Of a DNA stretch of 14,932 bases, positions 1 through 5,846 are shown in pieces. Below the pieces are notes generated by a model. The model worked only from the letters and a program-made list of their open reading frames with translations. It searched no databases and was not told the origin of the DNA. Both the position numbers and the translations under genes were made by a program. The DNA is taken from contig URFJ01000034.1 in NCBI GenBank assembly GCA_900547135.1, positions 1 to 14,932 on the forward strand, in the 5' to 3' direction. The stretch's first letter is position 1. Each line of letters starts with the position of its first letter. Source of the stretch: an uncultured Eubacteriales bacterium (GTDB lineage: Bacteria; Bacillota; Clostridia; Christensenellales; CAG-138).

Positions 1-2
1 AT

Positions 3-212
3 GAATTTGAAGCAGAACGATTAGACGATATGATAAGGAATGTTTTCTACATTGCACCCACTGGGTCAGCCTATGTTCAGGCGTACATAAATTACTTTGT
101 ACTCGATTTAATTACAAGCGACAAAATTTCTGGGGAATATGCTTATCAGTTTATTCTGGAGAAATGTTTTAACAGATCGCACCTTCTTTTAATATTTGCA
201 CCCTTATCTTGA
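3..212 (+). CDS. C-terminal end of an unidentified protein (5' end outside window)
   Basis: The frame starting at base 3 is open from the window edge and ends at a TGA at 210-212, giving about 69 residues. It opens EFEAERLDDMIRNVF and ends LLLIFAPLS. An ATG at 30 is internal and has no ribosome binding site, so the gene most likely begins upstream of the window. The middle is rich in aromatic and hydrophobic residues and contains no motif I recognise. An intrinsic terminator about 70 bases downstream supports this being the real 3' end of a gene. The fragment could equally be the tail of a degraded gene, since the next 480 bases look eroded. Confidence 0.4.
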   Translation, partial: EFEAERLDDMIRNVFYIAPTGSAYVQAYINYFVLDLITSDKISGEYAYQFILEKCFNRSHLLLIFAPLS

Positions 213-280
213 TAAAGATACTTATATGGGTGCATATTTTAAAACGTATAATTGTATCAATACTCACGTCCTTAGACAGA

Positions 281-313
281 AAAACCGTCTTGCTTTTGCA
301 AGGCGGTTTTTCA
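281..313 (+). terminator. Rho-independent terminator
   Basis: A 13-bp stem (AAAACCGTCTTGC at 281-293 pairing with GCAAGGCGGTTTT at 298-310, one wobble pair) with a TTTT loop ends in a T run. The A-rich 5' arm and T-rich 3' arm make it potentially bidirectional. It closes the partial gene at the left edge. Confidence 0.8.
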
Positions 314-339
314 TCGGATTAAATCCACTTAGTGTATTT

Positions 340-537
340 GTGAAATGTGCTCCGCGCGTGAAATTGTCCTCCTTCGGGCAGTGAAATGCATGCGGACATA
401 GGGGGGATTTATTTCATTTCACATTTTGCGGTAGCAAAATATTACAATGGCCACAAGGTCATTATTTCACATCTGCATAAACCGATATTTCACTTGTTAC
501 GCATTTAAATATATGCTACACTTCAGCGGTATTTCAT
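340..537. repeat. Cluster of GTGAAAT / ATTTCAC words separating small hairpins
   Basis: GTGAAAT occurs at 340-346, 358-364 and 381-387. Its reverse complement ATTTCAC, or the variant ATTTCAT, occurs at 411-417, 416-422, 464-470, 487-493 and 531-537. Small stem-loops lie between the words: ATTTTGC/GCAAAAT at 423-440, AATGGCC/GGTCATT at 446-463, and a CC-TTCG-GG mini-hairpin near 371-378. Direct words on the left and inverted words on the right give the block overall dyad symmetry. From memory, similar TGAAAT-punctuated hairpin strings are scattered through clostridial genomes, sometimes next to four-helix-bundle protein genes; I cannot name the family. The copy looks worn. Confidence 0.5.
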
Positions 538-687
538 ATGGCTGAATCAACACTACGCGATTTATCTATTCAATTTGCGGTTGATGTAAAACTATGTGAA
601 TTCTTGTTTAAAGATATTGGACAGTATGATTCATTTATAATTTCGGCGGTAACCGGCAATTTTGGCGAGAAAATAGCATCTTCGTAA
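538..687 (+). pseudogene. Possible remnant of an S23/IVS-type four-helix-bundle protein
   Basis: An ATG at 538 opens a 49-codon frame ending at TAA 685-687. Its first residues, MAESTLRDLSIQFAVDVKLC, resemble the conserved N-terminus of the small four-helix-bundle family found in rRNA intervening sequences and elsewhere (typical pattern L..LSI.FAV.I...C). Those proteins usually run to about 115-125 residues and carry a SIGANI-type motif, which is missing here. After about residue 22 the similarity stops, so this is probably a truncated or internally deleted copy. There is no ribosome binding site. It begins directly at the end of the hairpin cluster, which suggests the two form one eroded element. 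Confidence 0.35.
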
Positions 688-792
688 ATTATAAACCGCT
701 TATATATAACCAAAAAAGCTCAATTTTATAGTTCTAATATAGAATTTACTAGGTCATTATTCAGAAAAATTCCAAAATATTAAAAAAATACC

Positions 793-820
793 TTGACTTT
801 TATAAATTATGTATTATACT
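793..820 (+). promoter_or_regulatory. Sigma-A type promoter of the peptide locus
   Basis: TTGACT at 793-798 and TATACT at 815-820 are separated by 16 bases in very AT-rich DNA. This is the strongest promoter-like sequence upstream of the peptide gene. It would start transcription near 827 and give a leader of about 130 bases before the first start codon. Confidence 0.7.
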
Positions 821-887
821 ATAAATATAATACAAAATATGTTTTTGTAAATTTATTGTTTGAAACGATGCCCGTGCATCATGATAT

Positions 888-922
888 AATCTTTCCCCGT
901 GGTGAGATTTTTTCGATTTTTT
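888..922 (+). terminator. Terminator-like hairpin in the leader (possible attenuator)
   Basis: Bases 888-896 pair with 901-909 (A-T, A-T, T-A, C-G, T-A, T-G, one mismatch, C-G, C-G) around a CCGT loop. Two T-rich tracts follow, at 908-913 and 917-922. It sits between the promoter at 793-820 and the peptide ribosome binding site at 946-955, where an intrinsic terminator would control expression of the whole locus. No antiterminator is certain, although the neighbouring inverted-repeat arm offers an alternative pairing. Confidence 0.5.
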
Positions 923-945
923 ATCTATGGTTGTAAAATCAATAT

Positions 946-955
946 AAGGAGGTGA
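946..955 (+). promoter_or_regulatory. Strong ribosome binding site for the peptide gene
   Basis: AAGGAGGTGA is a near-perfect anti-16S match. The GGAGG core at 948-952 is 5 bases from the ATG at 958 and 8 bases from the second ATG at 961, so either may be used. So strong a site in front of so short a frame is the main reason to accept the peptide as a real gene. Confidence 0.85.
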
Positions 956-957
956 CA

Positions 958-1056
958 ATGATGAAGAGGTTTAACGTAGAAGAAGTCCAGGAAGTAACCG
1001 TACTTATGACGGCTATAGAAATTATAATGGCTCTTGAAGCTGGCGTAGGTGACTGA
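958..1056 (+). CDS. Putative RiPP precursor or signal peptide, 32 aa
   Basis: The frame encodes MMKRFNVEEVQEVTVLMTAI followed by EIIMALEAGVGD, 32 residues (31 if the second Met is the start). The N-terminal half is charged (KR, then EE, QE), as in many leader peptides. The second half is a hydrophobic stretch broken by Glu21 and Glu27. It ends Ala-Gly-Val-Gly-Asp. There is no Cys or Ser and only two Thr, so lanthionine, sactipeptide or azole chemistry is unlikely. The gene has its own promoter, structured leader and very strong ribosome binding site. It is followed by a PqqD-like/M50 protease and a ThiF-like enzyme, the arrangement expected of a modified-peptide cluster. By analogy, ThiF-like MccB modifies a C-terminal residue of a short peptide and PaaA acts on Glu residues of pantocin precursor. 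Which applies here is inference. I recognise no named family. Confidence 0.7.
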   Translation: MMKRFNVEEVQEVTVLMTAIEIIMALEAGVGD

Positions 1057-1185
1057 TTTTAATCCTGCGGGCATCGTTTCAATATTTGTGGTACTGCATT
1101 GAATCTATAAAATTCAGAAAGCAATTGCGTTTGGCATTCGTAGATAGTGGAAATGTTTCGGTTTCTGTTAAATGGGAGCGTATAC

Positions 1186-2337
1186 ATGCCTGAGACATCT
1201 GAATCAATTCAAAGAGTTCAAAAACCACTGTTCCACAGGGAACTGTTTATTATTGCCTATGCCCGATCTGGAGATGTTTTCATTACGTGCAAAAATAACG
1301 ATAGGAACTATTTTATCGGTGCAAATGAATACCGGCTTTTGGAGCAATGTGACGGTACAAAAACCATTAAAGAACTTACTGCTCTTCAAAGCCGTTATGA
1401 TGAAAATGATATATGTCAATTTGTTATATTTACGCATTCGTTAGGCTTGCTAGGTGAGCCACCGCCGCGAAGATTTGATGTTACGTCTCTTAAACTGCCG
1501 TTATTTAATCCATCCCGACTGATAAAATGCGGCTCTAAGCCAAGCATATTTATAAAGAACACACTATTTGCGCTATGTATACTATCGTTGTTATTTTGCG
1601 GATATGCGTTGTTAGCGCATTCGGATACGCTATTTGGTCTAACTGCTGAACTCAATTTATTTAGATGGCAAAACCTAATTAGGTTTTTAGTGTCCTATGT
1701 GATATTGGCATTTTTTCATGAATCAGCGCATGCGCTCGTGCTTATGGGATATGGGCTACCCGTTGTTCGGGTAGGTGTGATGCTCAATTTCTTTACGCCA
1801 GCATGCTATACGGATGTTGCAGGCGTTCGCAGATTACGCAACAGAGGTCAACGGATTACAGTGTGGCTTGCGGGGGTAATGGCACAGACTATAATACTTG
1901 GCATTACCATAGCTGTACTTATTTTCTGTCCTCTATCCGAGGCGCTGTATGATAACGTAGGCTTTTTTCTGCTGGCTAATGCTGTAACTATAGTAATGAA
2001 CCTATTTTTCGTAATAAGGCTTGATGGTTATCACATACTATGCGAACTGTTCGAGGATGAATCTCTTCGGGATACTGCCGATGCATATATGGCACATCCT
2101 TTCCGGGCTGAGCATGTTCAATTGCAAAACGACCATAAGTTGGCATATACAGCAGTATCATTGCTTACAAGGCTTTTTCTACCGATATTTGCGCTTACGA
2201 TATCAACAAACGCAATAATAGCACTATTTGAGAACTATAACTCAATTATTTATACTGTTTTCCCAGTGATGGTTTGCATTAACATACCCATTATTATTAT
2301 ACGAAGGATTTTGCGCAGAAGGAGAGCTGCAAGGTAA
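1186..2337 (+). CDS. PqqD-like domain fused to M50-family membrane metalloprotease
   Basis: The protein is probably an integral-membrane zinc protease that binds the upstream peptide and cleaves it in or near the membrane. Residues about 30-90 look like a PqqD/RiPP-recognition winged helix, with a YFIGANEYRLLEQCDGTKTI-type core and a closing LGLL. Membrane segments follow at about 123-143, 164-190, 226-248, 257-277, 322-342 and 354-374. The zinc motif HESAH is at 178-182 (catalytic Glu179). The second M50 motif, NLFFVIRLDG, supplies Asp280. This resembles the PqqD-M50 type seen in the YydH group of Bacillus peptide clusters. I chose ATG 1186 because GGGAG lies 7 bases upstream. A GTG at 1147 would add 13 residues but has no ribosome binding site. 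The stop codon overlaps the next start by one base, so translation is probably coupled. Confidence 0.8.
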   Translation: MPETSESIQRVQKPLFHRELFIIAYARSGDVFITCKNNDRNYFIGANEYRLLEQCDGTKTIKELTALQSRYDENDICQFVIFTHSLGLLGEPPPRRFDVTSLKLPLFNPSRLIKCGSKPSIFIKNTLFALCILSLLFCGYALLAHSDTLFGLTAELNLFRWQNLIRFLVSYVILAFFHESAHALVLMGYGLPVVRVGVMLNFFTPACYTDVAGVRRLRNRGQRITVWLAGVMAQTIILGITIAVLIFCPLSEALYDNVGFFLLANAVTIVMNLFFVIRLDGYHILCELFEDESLRDTADAYMAHPFRAEHVQLQNDHKLAYTAVSLLTRLFLPIFALTISTNAIIALFENYNSIIYTVFPVMVCINIPIIIIRRILRRRRAAR

Positions 2338-3746
2338 TGAGCGGCAAATTTTACATTAACCCAGCTGCGATAATACTAAAAAATGGAGACTCTTATATAT
2401 TGCGTATGGGTGCCAATTTTAGTAACACTATTGAAGAATATCAGATTGATATGTTATGTAGCATTCGCGAAAAGACCCGTGCTTTTTCAATGGAGGAAAT
2501 ACTGGAGACATTTACAATAGCCGAGGCAAATACTTTATTCTCGCATAATGTGTTTGTTACAGAACCTATTGAGCTTGAAAGCATATATTCCAGAAACAAG
2601 TGCTATTTTGCTATTAATGGTGATTATGACCAAGCTGAACTTATGTCAAAACGGGTTCTCATCCTAGGCGCCGGTGCCGTTGGCGCACATTTAGCATGGA
2701 TGCTTGCAACTGCGGGAGTTATAAATCTGACAATTGTAGATTTTGATGATGTTGAAGTAAGCAACCTCAACAGACAGCTTTTATACAAAGAAACAGACGT
2801 TGGCCAGCCTAAAACCGAGGTACTAAAAAATGCGCTTTTAGATATAAATCGCGAGTTAAACATAGATACGAAAAATGTGTGCATAGAAAGCGAGGATCAG
2901 CTTAGAGAGATAGCGCAAACGAGGCATTTTGATCTTGTTGTGGCAGCTATAGATACGCCGGGAAGCGCTAGACGATGGATAAACAGCGTATGTGTTGACT
3001 TAAAAATACCATATGTATCCGGGGGGCTTTTAGGTGAGGATGGTATAATTGGCATAAGTTATTATCCCGATGTAACACCTTGTCATGAATGCTTTGAACT
3101 TGAAGAAAACATACCCGAACGTATCAGCGGTGTATTTGGCACATTCTCACCGATAGTTGAGTTTATTTGCTCTAAGATGGCTATAGAGGCTGTAAATATG
3201 CTACTGAAACGGACTAATGGGCTGCGTTACGTAGGTTGTTTTGAGCAACTCAGCTTTGTTAATAACACATCAAGAAATATTGAACCACCTTTACGTACCG
3301 AGTGCCCCAAATGTGGCAGACACAATGAGCCAACAAGGGTTAGGAACTATTCGCTGATCAATATAATCTACTATGTTTTAGCTATGATGCTACCATTCTC
3401 AAATGCGTTTTCGTCAAACGGTCCTATTATAGTTATTTTGGGAATAATTTTGATAAATTTGCTGCCAGTAATCGGTACGCGCGATGAAAACATTTATATG
3501 TTGGGAATGAAGGCTGCGCTAATGTATGTAGTATCCAACATTGCCCTTACATTTGCAATTAATCCACAAGCGATGGTGTTTACAGATAATGTAATCTCAC
3601 AGGTTGCTAATTTGTTATCCGCTATACTTACTCAGATGATAAGTATGTCCATGTTTTTTATGGGTATGATACTTGTGTATAGCTTGATCAAAGAAGCTAT
3701 ACAAAGACGTGCAAGGCAGAAGATATCTAGACTAAACAAATTTTAA
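2337..3746 (+). CDS. ThiF/E1-like adenylyltransferase with C-terminal membrane domain
   Basis: E1-like enzymes of this family adenylate a carboxylate, often the C-terminus of a peptide or ubiquitin-like protein. Residues about 1-90 resemble the small winged-helix peptide clamp of MccB-type enzymes. The Rossmann ATP site is GAGAVG at 111-116. The acidic strand end VDFDD follows (131-138), then NLNRQ at 143-147 and GQPK with Lys159. The adenylate-binding Asp206 sits in AIDTPGSARRWIN. A structural zinc site is complete: C249/C252 (CHEC) and C323/C326 (CPKC). After about residue 340 come several membrane segments (about 341-356, 363-380, 387-405, 424-449), which are not part of the usual ThiF core and would hold the enzyme beside the membrane protease. 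No YcaO partner is in the window, so azoline formation is not supported. MccB-like or PaaA-like chemistry is the nearest analogy. Confidence 0.8.
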   Translation: MSGKFYINPAAIILKNGDSYILRMGANFSNTIEEYQIDMLCSIREKTRAFSMEEILETFTIAEANTLFSHNVFVTEPIELESIYSRNKCYFAINGDYDQAELMSKRVLILGAGAVGAHLAWMLATAGVINLTIVDFDDVEVSNLNRQLLYKETDVGQPKTEVLKNALLDINRELNIDTKNVCIESEDQLREIAQTRHFDLVVAAIDTPGSARRWINSVCVDLKIPYVSGGLLGEDGIIGISYYPDVTPCHECFELEENIPERISGVFGTFSPIVEFICSKMAIEAVNMLLKRTNGLRYVGCFEQLSFVNNTSRNIEPPLRTECPKCGRHNEPTRVRNYSLINIIYYVLAMMLPFSNAFSSNGPIIVILGIILINLLPVIGTRDENIYMLGMKAALMYVVSNIALTFAINPQAMVFTDNVISQVANLLSAILTQMISMSMFFMGMILVYSLIKEAIQRRARQKISRLNKF

Positions 3747-3762
3747 AAATAATGAAATAAAA

Positions 3763-4062
3763 AAGGAAAGCGAATTACAATATTGTTTCGTCATTAAAGG
3801 TGTATCTAAGTCAATAGAGGATGATGAAATAACAGCTTTTTAAAAATATTTAAATGCGTAAAAGTTAATAAATTATGTTTAAAATTATTTGGTTTTATTA
3901 CGCAATGTGATATGAATTATGGACTACTTAATTATCAAATTGTCTATTCTAAGAAGCTTATAGAGGTAAGGTTGAAATAAGGGGAAAGGTTACAGAAATA
4001 TAGTAAAAAAGAGCTCTATAGGAGTAATATCGCTTTACTTCCCCAAGATCCCCAAACTATCG
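3763..4062 (+). pseudogene. Decayed ABC-transporter ATPase
   Basis: Three short open segments read like consecutive parts of an ABC ATPase. The frame from 3763 encodes ...LQYCFVIKGVSKSIEDDEI, the pattern just before a Walker A loop, and stops at once. Bases 3953-4000 encode EAYRGKVEIRGKVTEI, the strand after the Walker A helix. A frame shifted by one from about 3981 encodes YSKKELYRSNIALLPQDPQT, with the Q-loop glutamine. The ALLPQDPQT form is common in ECF-type and exporter ATPases. The Walker A region between them is not recognisable, and no signature motif or Walker B follows. The gene is broken by stops, a frameshift and probable substitution of its core. It lies on the same strand directly after the ThiF gene, so it may once have exported the peptide. 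Confidence 0.5.
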
Positions 4063-4424
4063 GTTTCCGAAATCAACGAAAGTGCAATCTGATGATAAAC
4101 AAGGATTCTAACACATTAATTTATATTAATATAATACATGCTTGCCGAGTATTGTCAATTCAAAAAATCCGTATATCGCATTCGAAGTGTTTTAGAACTA
4201 AAAAGTGGATAAACTAATAAATATATACGGATTAAATCATTAGGTAATTATAGCGGTATAGCTTGACTTAAATACTATAACACTGTATATTTACATAGGC
4301 ACTTAAATGACGTATTACTTATATAGAAGGATTGGCTTACCTAGCAAGCGGCGTTCAAAGTTAAATCTATACGCAGCCTGGGATATTTACCTAATGTGCA
4401 AATGAAGGGAAATAACAATTTATT
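4063..4424 (+). other. AT-rich intergenic region upstream of the amidase
   Basis: No convincing gene is present. It contains an 11-bp inverted repeat (AATCCGTATAT at 4166-4176 with ATATACGGATT at 4223-4233) and the amidase promoter described separately. A 32-codon frame at 4307-4405 lacks a good ribosome binding site and is not supported as a gene, though its position just after the predicted transcription start would suit a leader peptide. Confidence 0.5.
4263..4291 (+). promoter_or_regulatory. Promoter of the amidase gene
   Basis: TTGACT at 4263-4268 and TATATT at 4286-4291 have a 17-base spacer. Transcription would start near 4298, leaving about 127 bases of leader before the ATG at 4425. 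It shows the amidase is a transcription unit separate from the peptide locus, although read-through from upstream is possible. Confidence 0.65.
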
Positions 4425-5285
4425 ATGAGGAGATATATAATAATTATCGTCTGTACAGTCCTTATCGTATCAAGCGTAGGCTGTTTCCAGGTACATCCAG
4501 TGGTTTATAATAATGTAATATCTATTGAAGCGCCCTCCCAGTCCCCTGTTCATCAAACGCCGGATGTTAATGTTACTAATACTCCACAATCAATTGTATC
4601 GGTAACCTCTTTGCCGGAGCCAACACTATTGGAACCTGAACCCACTCCGGAAATTGGCGGTCTGCCATTGTCAGGGTATGTGATTGGTATAGACCCTGGT
4701 CATCAGCTGCACGGCAACAGCGATAAGGAACCGGTTTCACCGGGGTCAAACGAGATGAAAAGCAAAGTGACGTCGGGAACTCAGGGTATTTGGACGAAAA
4801 CGCCGGAATATGAAGTAAATCTGCGTGTTGGACTGATTCTTAAGGATTTGCTTGAGCAACAGGGAGCTACGGTGATTATGACAAGGCAAATTAACGATAT
4901 AGATATCTCTAACGTGGAAAGGGCGCAGTTATTTAACAAGAAAAAAACAGACTATGCTTTGAGGCTGCACTGTAACGGGTCTGAGGATAGAAATATTCAT
5001 GGAGCGTTTATGCTTATTCCCTCTAAAAACCCATATTTGGGAAACTGCAGTCGTGCCGCAGAGCTTTTAATAAGTGAATATTGCATTAAAACTGGAGCAA
5101 AGAACCTAGGAGTTGTAAAGCGCAGCGATCAAGCGGGATTTAACTGGTGTGAGCGTATGATTATTAATATTGAGATGGGTCATATGTCGAATGAAGAGGA
5201 AGATTATAATCTGTCGGACCCTGATTATCAGGTTAAAATGGCGAAGGGATTGCTAAACGGCATACTTGCTTATTTCAACGAATAG
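4425..5285 (+). CDS. N-acetylmuramoyl-L-alanine amidase (Amidase_3), probable lipoprotein
   Basis: The enzyme should cleave the amide bond between N-acetylmuramic acid and L-alanine in peptidoglycan. Residues 1-20 form a hydrophobic export signal ending in SSVGC at 16-20. Cys20 is a plausible lipid-modified cysteine, although the -3 residue is not ideal. A Pro/Thr/Ser/Glu-rich linker (about 40-80) leads to the catalytic domain (about 84-284). The zinc ligands are His93 in IDPGHQ, Glu129 in PEYEVNL and His182 in LRLHCNG. The catalytic Glu250 is in IEMGHMSN. The length fits a single-domain CwlD/LytC-type catalytic unit without repeats or SPOR binding domains. The ribosome binding site (GAAGGGA about 14 bases upstream) is weak. 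It may serve wall turnover, sporulation or germination, and nothing nearby decides which. Confidence 0.85.
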   Translation: MRRYIIIIVCTVLIVSSVGCFQVHPVVYNNVISIEAPSQSPVHQTPDVNVTNTPQSIVSVTSLPEPTLLEPEPTPEIGGLPLSGYVIGIDPGHQLHGNSDKEPVSPGSNEMKSKVTSGTQGIWTKTPEYEVNLRVGLILKDLLEQQGATVIMTRQINDIDISNVERAQLFNKKKTDYALRLHCNGSEDRNIHGAFMLIPSKNPYLGNCSRAAELLISEYCIKTGAKNLGVVKRSDQAGFNWCERMIINIEMGHMSNEEEDYNLSDPDYQVKMAKGLLNGILAYFNE

Positions 5286-5362
5286 ATCTTCCGATGATAC
5301 TTTGCAAAGGGGATAGAGTTAAGCGGATACTAAGTTTATATCAACTTATATATGCGGTTTGG

Positions 5363-5425
5363 TTAGCGTTGTAAAAAGACACATTAGGCGTTTTGTAGGC
5401 GAAACGCTGTTTATGTTAGCGTTTT
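5363..5425. terminator. Overlapping GCGTTT/AAACGC hairpins between convergent genes
   Basis: GCGTTT at 5388-5393 can pair with AAACGC at 5402-5407, or AAACGCT at 5402-5408 can pair with AGCGTTT at 5418-5424. TTAGCGTT also occurs at 5363-5370, and the unit TTAG(G)CGTTTT(G)TAGGC is repeated at 5385-5401 and 5416-5429. Lying between the converging amidase and XRE genes, these hairpins probably end transcription from one or both sides. The T tracts are short. Confidence 0.4.
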
Positions 5426-5488
5426 AGGCTTAACAAAAAGGGTAGCGAATTAACTATAAAAAAATGATGTTTCAAGAACATCGAATTT

Positions 5489-5846
5489 TTATGTGATGCC
5501 TTTAGTTCCCTCGAGCGTTTTTATAAATGAAACTACGGCCATCAGTTCCTGATAATTTAATTGCTTAATCTGCCGTATAGTTTCGTCTTTAAGGCTGCAG
5601 GAGGAATGGCGTTTTTCAGGTAACCTGCCGGTTAATATCCATTCTGCGGGATAGTCGAATATTTTATCAATCAGCAAAGCAAGAGGTTCTGATATAACTT
5701 TTCTTCTTGCCATTGGTCAGCAAATAAACATAGTTGGCGCTGATTCCAAGCAATTTTGCGAACTCACTCTGCTTGAGGCGCTTTTCATGGATTATCCGTT
5801 TTATTCGCTCGCTAAGTGCAGATGTAACATCATCTGGTTTGGGCAT
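5489..5846 (-). pseudogene. XRE-family repressor split by a one-base frameshift
   Basis: An ATG at 5846 opens a 59-codon frame (to 5667) that starts MPKPDDVTSALSERIKRII. It contains a complete-looking XRE helix-turn-helix: KRLKQSEFAKLLGISANYVY, about residues 22-41. After NGKKK it runs into an unrelated tail. The expected continuation, VISEPLALLIDKIFDYPAEW, is in a second frame and runs to a stop at 5489. Removing one A from the AAAA run (plus-strand TTTT at 5699-5702) would join them into one protein of about 118 residues, normal for small clostridial XRE regulators. The ribosome binding site GGAGGAGG lies about 12 bases upstream, and the start overlaps the 3' end of the LuxR-type gene by 17 bases, so it is the last gene of that operon. 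It may be a real inactivation, a sequencing error in a homopolymer, or a functional N-terminal fragment. Confidence 0.7.

Larger units (their letters stand above)
860..1082. repeat. Perfect 15-bp inverted repeat flanking the peptide gene
   Basis: TTGAAACGATGCCCG at 860-874 is exactly the reverse complement of CGGGCATCGTTTCAA at 1068-1082. The arms enclose 193 bases holding the leader hairpin, the ribosome binding site and the whole peptide gene, but not the promoter. In RNA the arms could form a long-range stem. As DNA they could be ends of an invertible or mobile cassette. The left arm overlaps a local hairpin (GATGC 867-871 with GCATC 876-880), so the two pairings exclude each other. Confidence 0.8.

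Noticed and set aside
340..537. CRISPR array
   Set aside because: The repeated word is only 7 bases, spacing is irregular, and orientation switches midway.
958..3746. Azole (TOMM) biosynthesis based on the ThiF-like enzyme
   Set aside because: There is no YcaO domain, and the peptide has no Cys or Ser, so cyclodehydration to azolines is not supported.
3912..3980. 22-codon frame within the decayed region
   Set aside because: It lacks a ribosome binding site and overlaps fragments better explained as ABC ATPase remnants in another frame.
4166..4233. 11-bp inverted repeat AATCCGTATAT/ATATACGGATT as a mobile-element end
   Set aside because: It lies in AT-rich DNA, has no gene between the arms and no target duplication was seen. 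It is recorded only as a minor structure.
4307..4405. 32-codon frame after the amidase promoter, as a leader peptide or second precursor
   Set aside because: It has no clear ribosome binding site, does not resemble the 958 peptide, and could arise by chance in a non-coding leader.
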